A stretch of DNA of 64,000 nucleotides, taken from assembly GCA_041396045.1 (NCBI GenBank), contig JAWKZI010000011.1, positions 24,953-88,952 of the forward strand. Reading direction: 5' to 3'. The number at the start of each line of letters is the position of its first letter. Within the stretch, counting starts at the first letter, position 1. Position numbers and translations under genes: made by a program. This DNA comes from SHZI01 sp041396045. GTDB taxonomy: Bacteria > Pseudomonadota > Gammaproteobacteria > Steroidobacterales > GCA-2729495. The notes below the pieces were generated by a model. That model was not told the DNA's origin and made no database searches. It worked only from the letters and a program-made list of their open reading frames with translations. Below, piece by piece: positions 26,044 to 35,225 of the stretch.

Positions 26044-26886
26044 GTGTTGATCAAAAGCTCCCGGCAGATCTCGCGCTGGCGTATCCCAAAACGATTTCCG
26101 GTTCCGGAAAACTCCGGAGTCTCTCCCGAATCACGTATCGAAGCGGGTCAAATCTGGCCAGAGCCAGCCAATGCAACGCGCATCAAGCATTTGCAGGTTT
26201 ATCGCTATGACCCTGACTCCAGCCGTGGTCCGCGGATCGACACCTATGCGATCGATCGTGACAAGTGTGGTCCGATGCTTCTGGATGCGCTGATCAAGAT
26301 CAAGAATGAGATTGACCCGACACTCACATTCCGTCGTTCGTGTCGCGAAGGTATCTGCGGCTCCTGCGCGATGAACATTGACGGCACCAACTGGCTCGCG
26401 TGCACCCGCTCACTTGATGAGATCAGTGATCCCGCCACCGTCTATCCCCTCAACAACATGGACGTGGTCAAGGATCTGGTGGGTGACCAAAGCCATGCGA
26501 TGGCGCAGTACGCCACCATAAAGCCGTGGCTGCGTACCACCGCTCTGCCACCGGCAGGACGGGAACGACTGCAGTCACCAGAGGAGCGTGCGCAGCTTGA
26601 TGGTGATTACGAGTGCATCCTATGTTTTTGCTGCACTTCAGGCTGCCCAAGCCACTGGTGGAACGGGGATCGGTTCCTGGGGCCAGCCGTCCTGTTGCAG
26701 GCCCATCGCTGGCTGGTAGACAGCCGTGACGAGGCGACGGCCGAGCGCTTGGACGAACTTGAAGATCCTTTCAAGCTGTACCGCTGCCACACGATCCTCA
26801 ACTGTACGCGGACCTGCCCCAAAGGTCTGAACCCCGGCAAGAAGATCGCCGAGATCAAACTCATGGTGCAGCAGCGACAAGGGTGA
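26044..26886 (+). CDS. sdhB: succinate dehydrogenase iron-sulfur subunit
   Basis: 280 residues from the GTG at 26044, chosen because AGGA lies upstream and the longer in-frame ORF overlaps the previous gene. Cluster ligands are complete: SCREGICGSC with the following CT for [2Fe-2S], CILCFCCTSGCP for [4Fe-4S], CTRTCPKGLNP for [3Fe-4S]. It passes electrons from flavoprotein SdhA to quinone. Unusually, it comes before sdhC and sdhD and no sdhA is in the window. An N-terminal extension of about 40 residues is longer than in E. coli SdhB. Confidence 0.94.
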   Translation: MLIKSSRQISRWRIPKRFPVPENSGVSPESRIEAGQIWPEPANATRIKHLQVYRYDPDSSRGPRIDTYAIDRDKCGPMLLDALIKIKNEIDPTLTFRRSCREGICGSCAMNIDGTNWLACTRSLDEISDPATVYPLNNMDVVKDLVGDQSHAMAQYATIKPWLRTTALPPAGRERLQSPEERAQLDGDYECILCFCCTSGCPSHWWNGDRFLGPAVLLQAHRWLVDSRDEATAERLDELEDPFKLYRCHTILNCTRTCPKGLNPGKKIAEIKLMVQQRQG

Positions 26887-26892
26887 CGGTAG

Positions 26893-27294
26893 ATGTCTGA
26901 ACGTTCCCGCTCGCGCCCCCGCCCCCGCTCACCGGATGTGCAGATCTACCGGCCGCAACTTACCTCGGTATTGTCGATCACCCACCGCGCCACCGGTGTC
27001 TGGCTGGGACTCGGCAGTATCCTGCTGGTTGCCTGGTTGATCGCCGTGGCCAGCGGCGGCGACGCGTACGCCACGCTCGACCGCTTTCTTGGCTCGTGGA
27101 TCGGCGCCATCCTGCTATTCAGTTGGACGTTTTCGCTGTTCTACCATCTGTGCAACGGCATCCGGCACCTGGCCTGGGATCTGGACTACGGCTTCGAATT
27201 ACCCACTATCTATCTGACCGGTTGGCTGGTCGTGGCGGTCAGCGTGATTCTGACCCTGCTCACCTGGGCAACAGCCCTGGCACTGAAGGCCTGA
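26893..27294 (+). CDS. sdhC: succinate dehydrogenase cytochrome b556 subunit
   Basis: 133 residues, three membrane helices. The signature RPQLTSVLSITHRATGVWLG and the haem-ligand block FYHLCNGIRHLAWDLDYGF identify SdhC; the His in YHLCNGIRH binds haem b. It anchors the enzyme and forms the quinone site. Six bases after sdhB. Confidence 0.93.
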   Translation: MSERSRSRPRPRSPDVQIYRPQLTSVLSITHRATGVWLGLGSILLVAWLIAVASGGDAYATLDRFLGSWIGAILLFSWTFSLFYHLCNGIRHLAWDLDYGFELPTIYLTGWLVVAVSVILTLLTWATALALKA

Positions 27295-27298
27295 ACCC

Positions 27299-27721
27299 AT
27301 GTCGCAATCGAATCGACGCGACCCGCTGAATCGCAATGTGCCGGATGGCCATGCAACGGCGTTGCGCCGGGCCATGGGTCTGGGTTCGGCCGGGACCGGG
27401 GCATCGCACTGGTGGCTGCAGCGTGCGACGGCGGTTGCGCTGGTGCCACTTTCGGTGTGGTTTCTGGCCACACTGCTGGCTCATGCCAGCAGCAGCCACG
27501 CTGTCCTGACGACGTGGCTCGCGCGCCCACTGACAGCCGTCATCATGATCGCGTTGCTGGTAGCACTGTTTCATCATCTGCGCCTGGGCCTGCAAGCTAT
27601 CGCCGAGGACTATGTCCACGCTGACCGCATCAAATTCGCCGTCGTCGGTGCCATACACGGAATCTGTTACGTGCTCATGTTGGCCGGCATCTTTGCAATT
27701 CTGGTGATTGCCTTGCGTTGA
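27299..27721 (+). CDS. sdhD: succinate dehydrogenase membrane anchor subunit
   Basis: 140 residues with three helices. The block ASHWWLQRATAVALVPLSVW and ALFHHLRLGLQAIAEDYVH are typical SdhD; the HH pair includes the haem b ligand region. Last gene of the sdhBCD run; sdhA is expected elsewhere in the genome. Confidence 0.92.
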   Translation: MSQSNRRDPLNRNVPDGHATALRRAMGLGSAGTGASHWWLQRATAVALVPLSVWFLATLLAHASSSHAVLTTWLARPLTAVIMIALLVALFHHLRLGLQAIAEDYVHADRIKFAVVGAIHGICYVLMLAGIFAILVIALR

Positions 27722-27960
27722 TGGTGAATAATCCTGGGGCTTTCCATGCACCCGCGAATGCTGCGCGGCATTACCCGGCCGGATACCAGATACGGCGTCA
27801 CCCGCGGGGCGACCTTGCGAATCGCAAACATGCGTGAATCGGAGGACACTGGGTACTGTTGATCGAAAGCGACGCGTGATCGGAATCGTGCGTACTACAA
27901 TCAGCAGTGCAAACAATTGCAACATGCATTGACACCATAACCTTGGCAGTGGAGTAGAAG
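27722..27960. other. 239-bp intergenic region after sdhD
   Basis: No convincing ORF. A TTGACA hexamer at about 27929-27934 lies close to the next start, with no clear -10 at the right spacing. No strong hairpin with T-run. It presumably holds the end of the sdh transcript and the promoter of the Rieske-FAD gene. Confidence 0.3.
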
Positions 27961-29493
27961 ATGGCTGAAGATCAGGCCACACCGGACGGACCCGACCTCA
28001 CAAAGGGGATTGCCCTGACTGAACTTGCCGATGGCCAGATGCTGACTGGCCATGTGGGCAAGGACCAGGTACTGCTTGTACGCCGCGGTGCGGAAGTCTT
28101 TGCGATCGGGGCTCACTGTACGCACTATCACGCACCGCTTATTGATGGCATCGTCGTCAATGACACCGTGCGCTGCCCCTGGCATCACGCCTGCTTTGAT
28201 CTGCGCACCGGTGAGGCCTCGCGCCCTCCCGCCTTCAACCCCGTGACGAGCTGGATCGTCGAGCACCGCGCTGACCGGATTTTTGTGCAGGAAAAGCGCT
28301 CGGTAACCAAGCCAGCTCAGCGCATCAAGTTGTCGCCCTCTGCACCCAAACGCATTGTGATCGTTGGTGGCGGTGCGGCAGGCTTTGCGGCTGCAGAGCG
28401 ACTGCGACGCGAGCACTACCAGGGTGAGCTCGTCATGCTCAGCAGCGACGACTCCGCCCCCGTCGATCGGCCGAATCTGTCCAAGGACTATCTCGCGGGC
28501 AGCGCGCCGGAGGACTGGGTACCGTTGCAGCCGAAAGCCTTCTACCGGGACAACCATATCGACCTACGGCTCTCAGCCAATGTCACCGGAATCGACGTCG
28601 AATCACACCAGGTGGTCCTTGCCAACGGCAACAGCCTGCCGTACGACCGACTGCTGCTGGCCACAGGCGCGGAACCAGCGCGTCTGGCCATCCCGGGGGC
28701 TGATCAACCGCATGTGTGCACACTGCGCTCCCTGTCTGACTCTCGCGCCATCATCGGCCACGCGCTGAAAGCGCGCCGGGCAGTCGTGCTGGGCGCCAGT
28801 TTCATCGGCCTGGAGGTCGCTGCAGCCTTGCGCGCCCGCAATATCGAGGTGCATGTGGTCGACCCGGGAAAACGGCCAATGGAGCGTGTCTTCGGTTCCG
28901 GGTTGGCGGACTTTGTACGTTCACTGCACGAGGAACACGGTGTCATTTTTCATATGGGTGATACCGCCAGTGCAATCGACGCGACACACGTGCAATTGAC
29001 CAGCGGGGCCCGTCTGAAGGCCGACCTGGTCGTTGTCGGAATCGGCGTGCGGCCACGGCTGGAGCTGGCTGCAAAAGCCGGCGTGACGATTGATCGCGGC
29101 GTGATCGTTAATGAGTATCTGGAAACCAGCATCACCGGTATCTATGCGGCCGGAGACATTGCCCGCTGGCCTGATGCGATCAGCGGCGGGAAGATCCGGG
29201 TCGAACATTGGGTGGTTGCGCAGCGCCAGGGACAGACGGCAGCACTGAACATGCTGGGGCAACAACAGAAGTTCGCCGCCGTCCCCTACTTCTGGAGCCA
29301 GCATTATGACGTTCAGATCAACTATGTCGGCCATGCCGAAACCTGGGACGAACTCGTGATTGAAGGCAACATTGCCCAAAAAGACTGTCTAGTGCGCTAC
29401 ATGCAGAACGGTCGAACAGGCGCTGTGGCCTCCATTTTTCGTGATGTCGACAGTCTGCAGGCAGAGTTGGCCATGGAAAAGGCAGTGCCATGA
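27961..29493 (+). CDS. Rieske [2Fe-2S]-FAD oxidoreductase (AIFM3-like)
   Basis: 510 residues, two modules. Rieske domain (about 14-105) with ligands C53 and H55 (HCTHYHAP) and C72 and H75 (CPWHHACFDLRTG). FAD/NAD reductase module (about 120-510) with VIVGGGAAGFAAAERL, VVLGASFIGLEVAAALRARN and GIYAAGDIARW. This pairing is found in AIFM3-like proteins and self-sufficient ferredoxin reductases. Electron partner unknown. The stop is 4 bp inside the next gene. Confidence 0.93.
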   Translation: MAEDQATPDGPDLTKGIALTELADGQMLTGHVGKDQVLLVRRGAEVFAIGAHCTHYHAPLIDGIVVNDTVRCPWHHACFDLRTGEASRPPAFNPVTSWIVEHRADRIFVQEKRSVTKPAQRIKLSPSAPKRIVIVGGGAAGFAAAERLRREHYQGELVMLSSDDSAPVDRPNLSKDYLAGSAPEDWVPLQPKAFYRDNHIDLRLSANVTGIDVESHQVVLANGNSLPYDRLLLATGAEPARLAIPGADQPHVCTLRSLSDSRAIIGHALKARRAVVLGASFIGLEVAAALRARNIEVHVVDPGKRPMERVFGSGLADFVRSLHEEHGVIFHMGDTASAIDATHVQLTSGARLKADLVVVGIGVRPRLELAAKAGVTIDRGVIVNEYLETSITGIYAAGDIARWPDAISGGKIRVEHWVVAQRQGQTAALNMLGQQQKFAAVPYFWSQHYDVQINYVGHAETWDELVIEGNIAQKDCLVRYMQNGRTGAVASIFRDVDSLQAELAMEKAVP

Positions 29494-29876
29494 TTCGCAT
29501 CAAGCGAACCTACGAAGCACCAGCCCGTGGCGATGGGCGGCGCATCCTGGTGGAGCGGCTCTGGCCGCGCGGCATGAGAAAGGAAGCACTGCATGCTGAT
29601 GAGTGGCTGAAGGATGTAGCGCCGAGCACAGAGTTACGGCAGTGGTTCGGGCACCAGGTGGAACGATGGGAAGAATTCCGGCGGCGATACCGGAAGGAAC
29701 TGGACGCGAATCCTGATGCCTGGGGCCCGATCCTCGCCGCCAGCAGGAAAGGCACGGTGACCTTGCTCTACAGCGCTCATGACACCGAGCACAACGGTGC
29801 GTTGGTTCTGTCCGAGTATCTTTGCGCGCACAAGCCAGCGGGAACGAAACGGCGAGCCGCAAGCAAGCCGCGGTGA
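29490..29876 (+). CDS. DUF488 family protein
   Basis: 128 residues. Blocks RILVERLWPRGMRKEAL, APSTELRQWFGH, WEEFRRRYRKEL and TLLYSAHDTEHNGALVLSEYL are those of DUF488. Function is unknown; a small helical fold. Overlaps the Rieske gene by 4 bp. The same run leads into the HAD-ATPase fusion. Confidence 0.9.
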   Translation: MIRIKRTYEAPARGDGRRILVERLWPRGMRKEALHADEWLKDVAPSTELRQWFGHQVERWEEFRRRYRKELDANPDAWGPILAASRKGTVTLLYSAHDTEHNGALVLSEYLCAHKPAGTKRRAASKPR

Positions 29877-29903
29877 TGTCATCAGTGACATCCTGGGCCT
29901 GAC

Positions 29904-31601
29904 ATGCGCTACCTCGCTTTGGCAACTGACTATGACGATACCCTGGCGTCGAACGACCGGATTGCCGAAGCGACGCGAGCCGCCCTGAGAAGACTGCGTG
30001 CGTCGGGCCGACGCGTGATTGTGGTAACCGGCCGGCGGCTTGATGACCTTCTGGCCGTATGCGACTGCGATGATCTCTTCGACTACGTGGTCGCCGAAAA
30101 TGGCGCCCTGGTTTATGAGCCACAAAGCCGGGAGACCACGCTGCTTGCCGGCCCCCCATCTGAGCAGTTCATTGCCAGACTGCGCGAACATGGTGTCGAT
30201 CCACTTGAGGTCGGCAAAGTGATTGTCGCCACGCATGTTCCGCATGAAGCACAGGTGATGGCAGCCATTCGTGAACTCGGTCTCGAACTGCAGGTGATCT
30301 ACAACCGCCAGGCCGTGATGGTGTTGCCGCCGGGCATCAACAAGGCGGCCGGCCTGAAGCTGGCGCTGCGCAAGCTCGGCATGTCACCTCATGAGGTCGT
30401 CGCCATTGGTGATGCAGAAAACGATCATTCGTTTCTGTTGCTGGCGGAATGTGCAGTAGCCGTCGCCAACGCCGTTGATTCAATCAAGGCTATTGCCAAT
30501 TTCACCACGCAGGGCGCCGTTGGCAACGGTGTCGTTGAAGTGATTGATCACCTCCTGGCGAACGATCTTGATCACATCGATTCGCAACTGGCGCATCGCT
30601 ATATTGCGATTGGAACCCGAAACGACGGCACCACGGTATGGCTGCCACCGTATGGCCCCAATATCCTGGTGGCCGGCGCTTCCGGCAGTGGCAAGTCGAC
30701 TCTGGCAACCGGGCTCATCGAACGTTTCGCCCGGCAGCTCTACCAGATGTGTGTGGTAGATCCCGAGGGTGACTACGTGAACCTTCAGACACTGGTCACG
30801 ATTGGCGATCAGCACCATGCACCAGGGGTTGCCGAGATCCTGGCCGTACTACGCGACCCGTACGTACATGCAAATGCCTGCCTGCTTGGCGTGCCGCTGG
30901 ATGATCGCCCGGCCTATTTTGCGGAACTGGTCCCTCACCTGCACGCAATGCGGATGCGGACCGGACGGCCACATTGGCTGATTGTCGATGAAGCACATCA
31001 TCTGTTACCCGGACACTGGGGTCACGCGCCACAGGACTTCAGGGAAACCGTATTCATCACGGTTCATCCTGATCGCCTGTCCTCCAGGATTCTCAACTCA
31101 ATCGATGTGATCATCGTCACAGGCAGATTGCTCGATCAAACCTTGAACGAATTCACGACGGCAACTGGCCGAACGCCGGTTACGCTTCCGGACTCAACTA
31201 CCGAGCATGGTGATGCCGCATGCTGGTTCCTGAAATCAGGCCAGGGCCCGTTCCGGATGCGCGCCATTCCCGGACAGGCAGAGCGCATTCGTCACCATCG
31301 GAAATATGCTGAGGGTGACGTCTACCATCACAGCTTCTATTTCCGTGGACCCGATGGAAAGCACAACCTCAAGGCCCAGAATCTGACGGTTTTCTGCCAG
31401 ATCGCTACCGGCATCGGCGATGAGACGTGGATGTATCACCTGCATCGCCATGACTACTCGCGCTGGATGCGCGATGTGATCAAAAACCCCGACCTTGCGG
31501 CGATGGTAGAAGATATCGAAAGGCGGGGCGATCTCGGCGCCTGGCAGACGCGCTCGAAAATCTGTGCCGCCGTAGCGTCACGCTACACGCTGTCAGAGTA
31601 A
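29904..31601 (+). CDS. HAD phosphatase-HerA/FtsK-like ATPase fusion
   Basis: 565 residues. HAD domain (1-215): nucleophile ATDYDDTLASND (D9/D11), VVTGR, K147 (GINKAAG) and GDAEND (169-174) of a Cof/SPP-type IIB phosphatase. After a linker, residues 248-400 form a P-loop ATPase: Walker A GASGSGKST (258-266), DPEGDY, and Walker B HWLIVDEAHH (D362, E363), the HerA/DUF87 group. The remainder (about 430-565) is a C-terminal domain of unknown type with HLHRHDYSRWMRDVIKNPDL. This combines a nucleotide motor with a phosphatase. It lies beside universal stress and BaeRF genes; the biochemical role is unknown. Confidence 0.85.
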   Translation: MRYLALATDYDDTLASNDRIAEATRAALRRLRASGRRVIVVTGRRLDDLLAVCDCDDLFDYVVAENGALVYEPQSRETTLLAGPPSEQFIARLREHGVDPLEVGKVIVATHVPHEAQVMAAIRELGLELQVIYNRQAVMVLPPGINKAAGLKLALRKLGMSPHEVVAIGDAENDHSFLLLAECAVAVANAVDSIKAIANFTTQGAVGNGVVEVIDHLLANDLDHIDSQLAHRYIAIGTRNDGTTVWLPPYGPNILVAGASGSGKSTLATGLIERFARQLYQMCVVDPEGDYVNLQTLVTIGDQHHAPGVAEILAVLRDPYVHANACLLGVPLDDRPAYFAELVPHLHAMRMRTGRPHWLIVDEAHHLLPGHWGHAPQDFRETVFITVHPDRLSSRILNSIDVIIVTGRLLDQTLNEFTTATGRTPVTLPDSTTEHGDAACWFLKSGQGPFRMRAIPGQAERIRHHRKYAEGDVYHHSFYFRGPDGKHNLKAQNLTVFCQIATGIGDETWMYHLHRHDYSRWMRDVIKNPDLAAMVEDIERRGDLGAWQTRSKICAAVASRYTLSE

Positions 31602-31609
31602 ATACTGCC

Positions 31610-32050
31610 TCAGCGATACACCAAAACGGGCAGGTTGGCGTGGGTCACGACCTTCTGCGCGACACTACCGAGCATGAGCTTGCTGAATCCTCCGCGGCCA
31701 TGTGTAGCGATGAAGATCACATCACACTTGTGCTTCTTCGCGACATTGACAATGGCGACGTGTGGCGGGCGACTCCGAACAACCACCGCGTTGAAGGGCA
31801 CACCGGATTTTGCCGCTATTTTTCCAATAGCATCGACATACTCCTGCCCGGCAGCACGATTCGCCCTGTTGACGTCGTCAATCATGCGCTGACTGACCAT
31901 GGCGCGCGCACGAAACACGGGCTCCAGCCCCTCGACAACGTGACAAGCAATGACCCTGGCGCCCAGCGCTTTCGCAAGCGCTACGCCCGCCCGTGCGGCC
32001 TTGAGGGCAGTGGGAGACCCATCGGTAGGAATCAGAATTCGCTTGAACAT
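31610..32050 (-). CDS. universal stress protein UspA family
   Basis: 146 residues from the ATG at 32050 (GGAG upstream). MFKRILIPTDGSPTALKAAR start and the nucleotide-binding loop ATHGRGGFSKLMLGSVAQKV identify an ATP-binding Usp. Single-domain cytoplasmic stress protein. Convergent with the HAD-ATPase gene (8 bp apart) and downstream of the tandem Usp on the same strand. Confidence 0.93.
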   Translation of the reverse strand: MFKRILIPTDGSPTALKAARAGVALAKALGARVIACHVVEGLEPVFRARAMVSQRMIDDVNRANRAAGQEYVDAIGKIAAKSGVPFNAVVVRSRPPHVAIVNVAKKHKCDVIFIATHGRGGFSKLMLGSVAQKVVTHANLPVLVYR

Positions 32051-32087
32051 GACAACCACTCCACAATCCCTGGCCAGGGCTCAACCA

Positions 32088-32987
32088 CTAACCGGAAGAA
32101 GTCGGGCCAGGAATAACCAGTACATCCGTTGGTGAGAAAAAGGCAGCATAGCGGCACACACTTCCATACTTTGTCGTTGCCACACGACGCTTGCTGGCAC
32201 CGTGCTTCCCCACGACTACCAGGGCTGGTTGCAGCTTCTGGATCTGGGTGAACAGGCTGGAAGCAGCATCACCGCGCTCGATAATCCGGTTGACGTCCGG
32301 ATCACAGCCGGCCTCGGCAAGTAACGCAGTCAGTTCCCGGTCCAGTCGTTCCTGCTCGTCTTCTGTGTAGATATCCAGCGTGTCTGAAGCAAATCCATAA
32401 GCCTCCAGACGGGATGCAAACGGTACTTCGTAGGCGTGAAGCACGTGCAGTCGGCCGGCAGCTGCATGCAAGCCGGCCCAACGCAGGACCGATACCGAGA
32501 CTTCACCCAGGTCGACAGCCGCAATGACATTTGCCGGGGCAGACCGGGGTGGCTTGCGCACCAGCCACAGCGGACAGGTCGATGAGGCTACAAGTTTGTT
32601 GGCCGTTCCCCCGAGTCCGGGCTGACCGGTCGACATTTCATGTTCGCCGTGGGCACCGATCACCAGCATGTCGGCGTCATACTCACTTGCAGAGCTGGCA
32701 ATCTTGCGGGTAGCAGGCCCGGTGATTACACCGGTGGAAAGCTCCAGTTGTCGCGCTGGATCGATGGTTTCAGTCAGGCGCCTCAGTGCCACCGCGGCTT
32801 GACGCTGTACGTCCTGCATGGCGGATCTGCTCGAGCGCCAAAGGCCTGCCAACTGCCGCCCGGACGGCGCAACATGCACAATGCGGAGCGCAGCCGAGAG
32901 CCGTCGCGCACATCCAGCAGCCGCCTCTACTGCACGATTGCCGGCAACCGAGAAATCGGTTGCAACCAGTATGCGGTTGATCTTCAC
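32088..32987 (-). CDS. tandem-domain universal stress protein
   Basis: 299 residues from the GTG at 32987 (KINRILVATDFSVAGNRAV); a longer in-frame ORF to 33143 overlaps the neighbour and lacks family sequence. Two Usp domains: first 1-150 with IGAHGEHEMSTGQ where a GxxG loop is imperfect; second 155-295 with VVVGKHGASKRRVATTKYGS. The loops deviate from the consensus, so ATP binding is uncertain for each. Co-directional with the BaeRF gene upstream, overlap of reading zones only. Confidence 0.85.
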   Translation of the reverse strand: MKINRILVATDFSVAGNRAVEAAAGCARRLSAALRIVHVAPSGRQLAGLWRSSRSAMQDVQRQAAVALRRLTETIDPARQLELSTGVITGPATRKIASSASEYDADMLVIGAHGEHEMSTGQPGLGGTANKLVASSTCPLWLVRKPPRSAPANVIAAVDLGEVSVSVLRWAGLHAAAGRLHVLHAYEVPFASRLEAYGFASDTLDIYTEDEQERLDRELTALLAEAGCDPDVNRIIERGDAASSLFTQIQKLQPALVVVGKHGASKRRVATTKYGSVCRYAAFFSPTDVLVIPGPTSSG

Positions 32988-33039
32988 AGTCAGTTTCCCT
33001 TCCGTCGACCCGGTCAGCGAGCCACCATGATCGTACGCT

Positions 33040-34188
33040 TCAAAACCGGTAAATTGCTGCTGCGCCGGTCCTTGTCGGCATTCGTTCGGCCGGCACGATG
33101 ACCACCTCGCCTCCCGCCTTGAGCACGTACTCACCCAGATCATCGAGCACGTCGTCTGTCTCCGGGTTACTCAGATCGTGTGTTGAAACCTTGCCACCGG
33201 CAATATCGATGCGGCCCGGAATCAGCCGATCAGCCTCGATCAACAGCGTGTCAATGCGGCCGGCAATCGCCGCCTTGGCTATGGCATCAAGATCATCCGC
33301 GCTCCGACCACTGGCAGTAGCCGCACCGAATGCATCTACAAATCCAGCCAGCCGTTTCAGGTAATAGGGCAGTATCAACTGCCATGCGCGATCACGCAGC
33401 ACATCCGGCGCCATGTCATCGGGATGAGTATCCAAAGCCTCTGGTATCAGAAACGGGTTGTTGCTGATGGCACGAAACATATGGTGATGCTGGGGTAAGG
33501 CGGCCAATATCAGGCGCTGCCCGGACGGCTGCGAATAGTGCTTTAGCACCGCCCGATCGACGGTTCGAAAGAACAACTGCGTATCGCGATCCTCTGCATC
33601 CTGCTTTACGTCAGTCGTGTGCCGCGTTACCGAACCGGACCCGGCCGGGCCGTATGTACGGACAGCACCCTCGCGATCTCCGGCTGCTTTGCCCGGCTGC
33701 TCATCAGCAGACTGTGACACACCCTCGATCGGCGGCACTTCGTCCAGTGCGTCACGATTGCCCTCAAAAACCTTGTAGCCACGTCGGCTCAGACCAAGCA
33801 CCTGATACCGGTCTGCCGACTGCACGATTCGCATGAGTGGCTTTGTATGAAAGCTGTCAGCCACGACGGCCAGTTCCGCAACCGGACGCTGCAGCCGATA
33901 GACGCGAAAAAATCCAGGTGCACTAAGGACAGCAAGCCCGTCGCCGGAGCGATTCCAGAAAGCCCGGTCTTCCGCCAGCGCCTCGATCGGATGCAGGAGT
34001 GTCGCAACTTCGCGAGCCGGATACTTCTGGCGCAACGAACTCTCCAGCACCTTCACAAGGTTGCCGAAGCGGATCGGATCCTGGGCATTCTCGGGATGTC
34101 GCCGATGCGTCGGCTGATACAGGGACAGGCACGGCTGCTCGTGCTTGGCGCGCAGCATGGCTTGATAGTCTTGTTCCAAAGAGTCCAT
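33040..34188 (-). CDS. BaeRF family (bacterial archaeo-eukaryotic release factor-like) protein
   Basis: 382 residues. The sequence LYQPTHRRHPENAQDPIRFG near the N-terminus, FRVYRLQRPVAELAVVADSF, and the central pelota-like domain with TQLFFRTVDRAVLKHY and LILAALPQHHHMFRAISNNP match BaeRF family 3-like proteins. C-terminal GKVSTHDLSNPETDDVLDDL, GEYVLKAGGEVVIVPAERMP form the third domain. Family members are thought to act on ribosomes or stress but no activity is established. Located next to Usp genes. Confidence 0.75.
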   Translation of the reverse strand: MDSLEQDYQAMLRAKHEQPCLSLYQPTHRRHPENAQDPIRFGNLVKVLESSLRQKYPAREVATLLHPIEALAEDRAFWNRSGDGLAVLSAPGFFRVYRLQRPVAELAVVADSFHTKPLMRIVQSADRYQVLGLSRRGYKVFEGNRDALDEVPPIEGVSQSADEQPGKAAGDREGAVRTYGPAGSGSVTRHTTDVKQDAEDRDTQLFFRTVDRAVLKHYSQPSGQRLILAALPQHHHMFRAISNNPFLIPEALDTHPDDMAPDVLRDRAWQLILPYYLKRLAGFVDAFGAATASGRSADDLDAIAKAAIAGRIDTLLIEADRLIPGRIDIAGGKVSTHDLSNPETDDVLDDLGEYVLKAGGEVVIVPAERMPTRTGAAAIYRF

Positions 34189-34216
34189 CGCGCCACACCT
34201 CCATCCGCTTCCTGAC

Positions 34217-34893
34217 CTATTGGCGGAACAAATCAGGATTACGTCTTATGAACCTGTCAATCCAGGTATCCAGGAACGAGCGTTTGGTACGCTGCATATT
34301 CCACCAGCCAAAGGCGCTTATGGTGATTGCGCCCAAAGCATCGACTATCAGATCCCACATTGTATCAGTTAGCCCGAAGGATCGTTGAGCATCGGTTTCT
34401 GCATGTTGGTGCCAAACACCTGATCCATGAAAAACTCGAATATCTCCCACAGCGTTCCGGCTGCGAGAGCAAAGGTAAATGCAAACAAGGCGACCAGTCC
34501 CGGGCGCATACGAACCCTGACGCTCTTGCTTTCGTTCAGCACATATACCAGCAGGAAACCGACGATTCCCAGCAGCAATCCGGAGGTGGTATGGAGAGCG
34601 ATATCCCACCACCAGAACCTCTCATAGAAGTGGCGGAACTCACCCAGGAAAAGTGCGGAAAACACGAACAGAATGGTCAGCACCTCGTATTCAAGCGGAA
34701 TACGAACGGGAAGCCGCGACCGGAAAATGATCGGCGAGCTGGTAATAACCATGATGGTCAACAGCCAGACGCTACTGACCCAGAGTCCGCCGACAAGCAG
34801 GATTATCAGTTCGAAGGCCATCACGCCCTGAAGAATCAGCAGCAGCCCCAGGCGGATTCTTCTCGCAGCATCTTTGCTTTTGCTGTCGTGCAC
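34217..34893 (-). pseudogene. YjdF/DUF2238-like membrane protein, frameshift near 34375
   Basis: Four or five membrane helices (LIILLVGGLWVSSVWLLTIM, VLTILFVFSALFLGEF, ALHTTSGLLLGIVGFLLVYV, GLVALFAFTFALAAGTLWEI). The motif TLWEIFEFFMDQVFGTNMQK runs to NDPSG and stops; one lost G in a GGG run would restore SGLTDTMWDLIVDALGAITI and a tail to FRRNPDLFRQ (about 225 residues in all). The intact continuation suggests a sequencing indel. Function unknown. Confidence 0.75.
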
Positions 34894-34952
34894 ACTGATA
34901 GCCTAACGGATTGCAATACTTCGCGATATCCGCACAATCAAAGCGAGCAGTA

Positions 34953-35225
34953 ATGATGTCCAGGATCGAATTCGAAAATGGGGCAGTCAGCGTCGATGCC
35001 ACGCTCATTGCCGCGGGGCTGAAAATAGTGCCGGAGCTGGTTCACCCCGGGATGCGCGACGGAACGATCACGAGTCGCTGCGAGCGCGGTCTTGACCAGG
35101 ACGCAGGACGTTACCGGTTGACGTTCTTTCATGGAACACGAAGGTTCCGCCTGGTTGTTGACGAAGCCGGAAACGTCGTCGAAAACTCCGGAATCAACAT
35201 CGGTCCGCGCAGGTCAAGTCGCTGA
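34953..35225 (+). CDS. DUF6522 family small protein
   Basis: 90 residues from the ATG at 34953 (or 34956). The compact sequence EFENGAVSVDATLIAAGLKI, LDQDAGRYRLTFFHGTRRFR and VVDEAGNVVENSGINIG follows the DUF6522 pattern. Cytoplasmic, function unknown. Divergent from the YjdF-like gene and convergent with the AraC gene (32-bp overlap of 3' ends). Confidence 0.7.
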   Translation: MMSRIEFENGAVSVDATLIAAGLKIVPELVHPGMRDGTITSRCERGLDQDAGRYRLTFFHGTRRFRLVVDEAGNVVENSGINIGPRRSSR

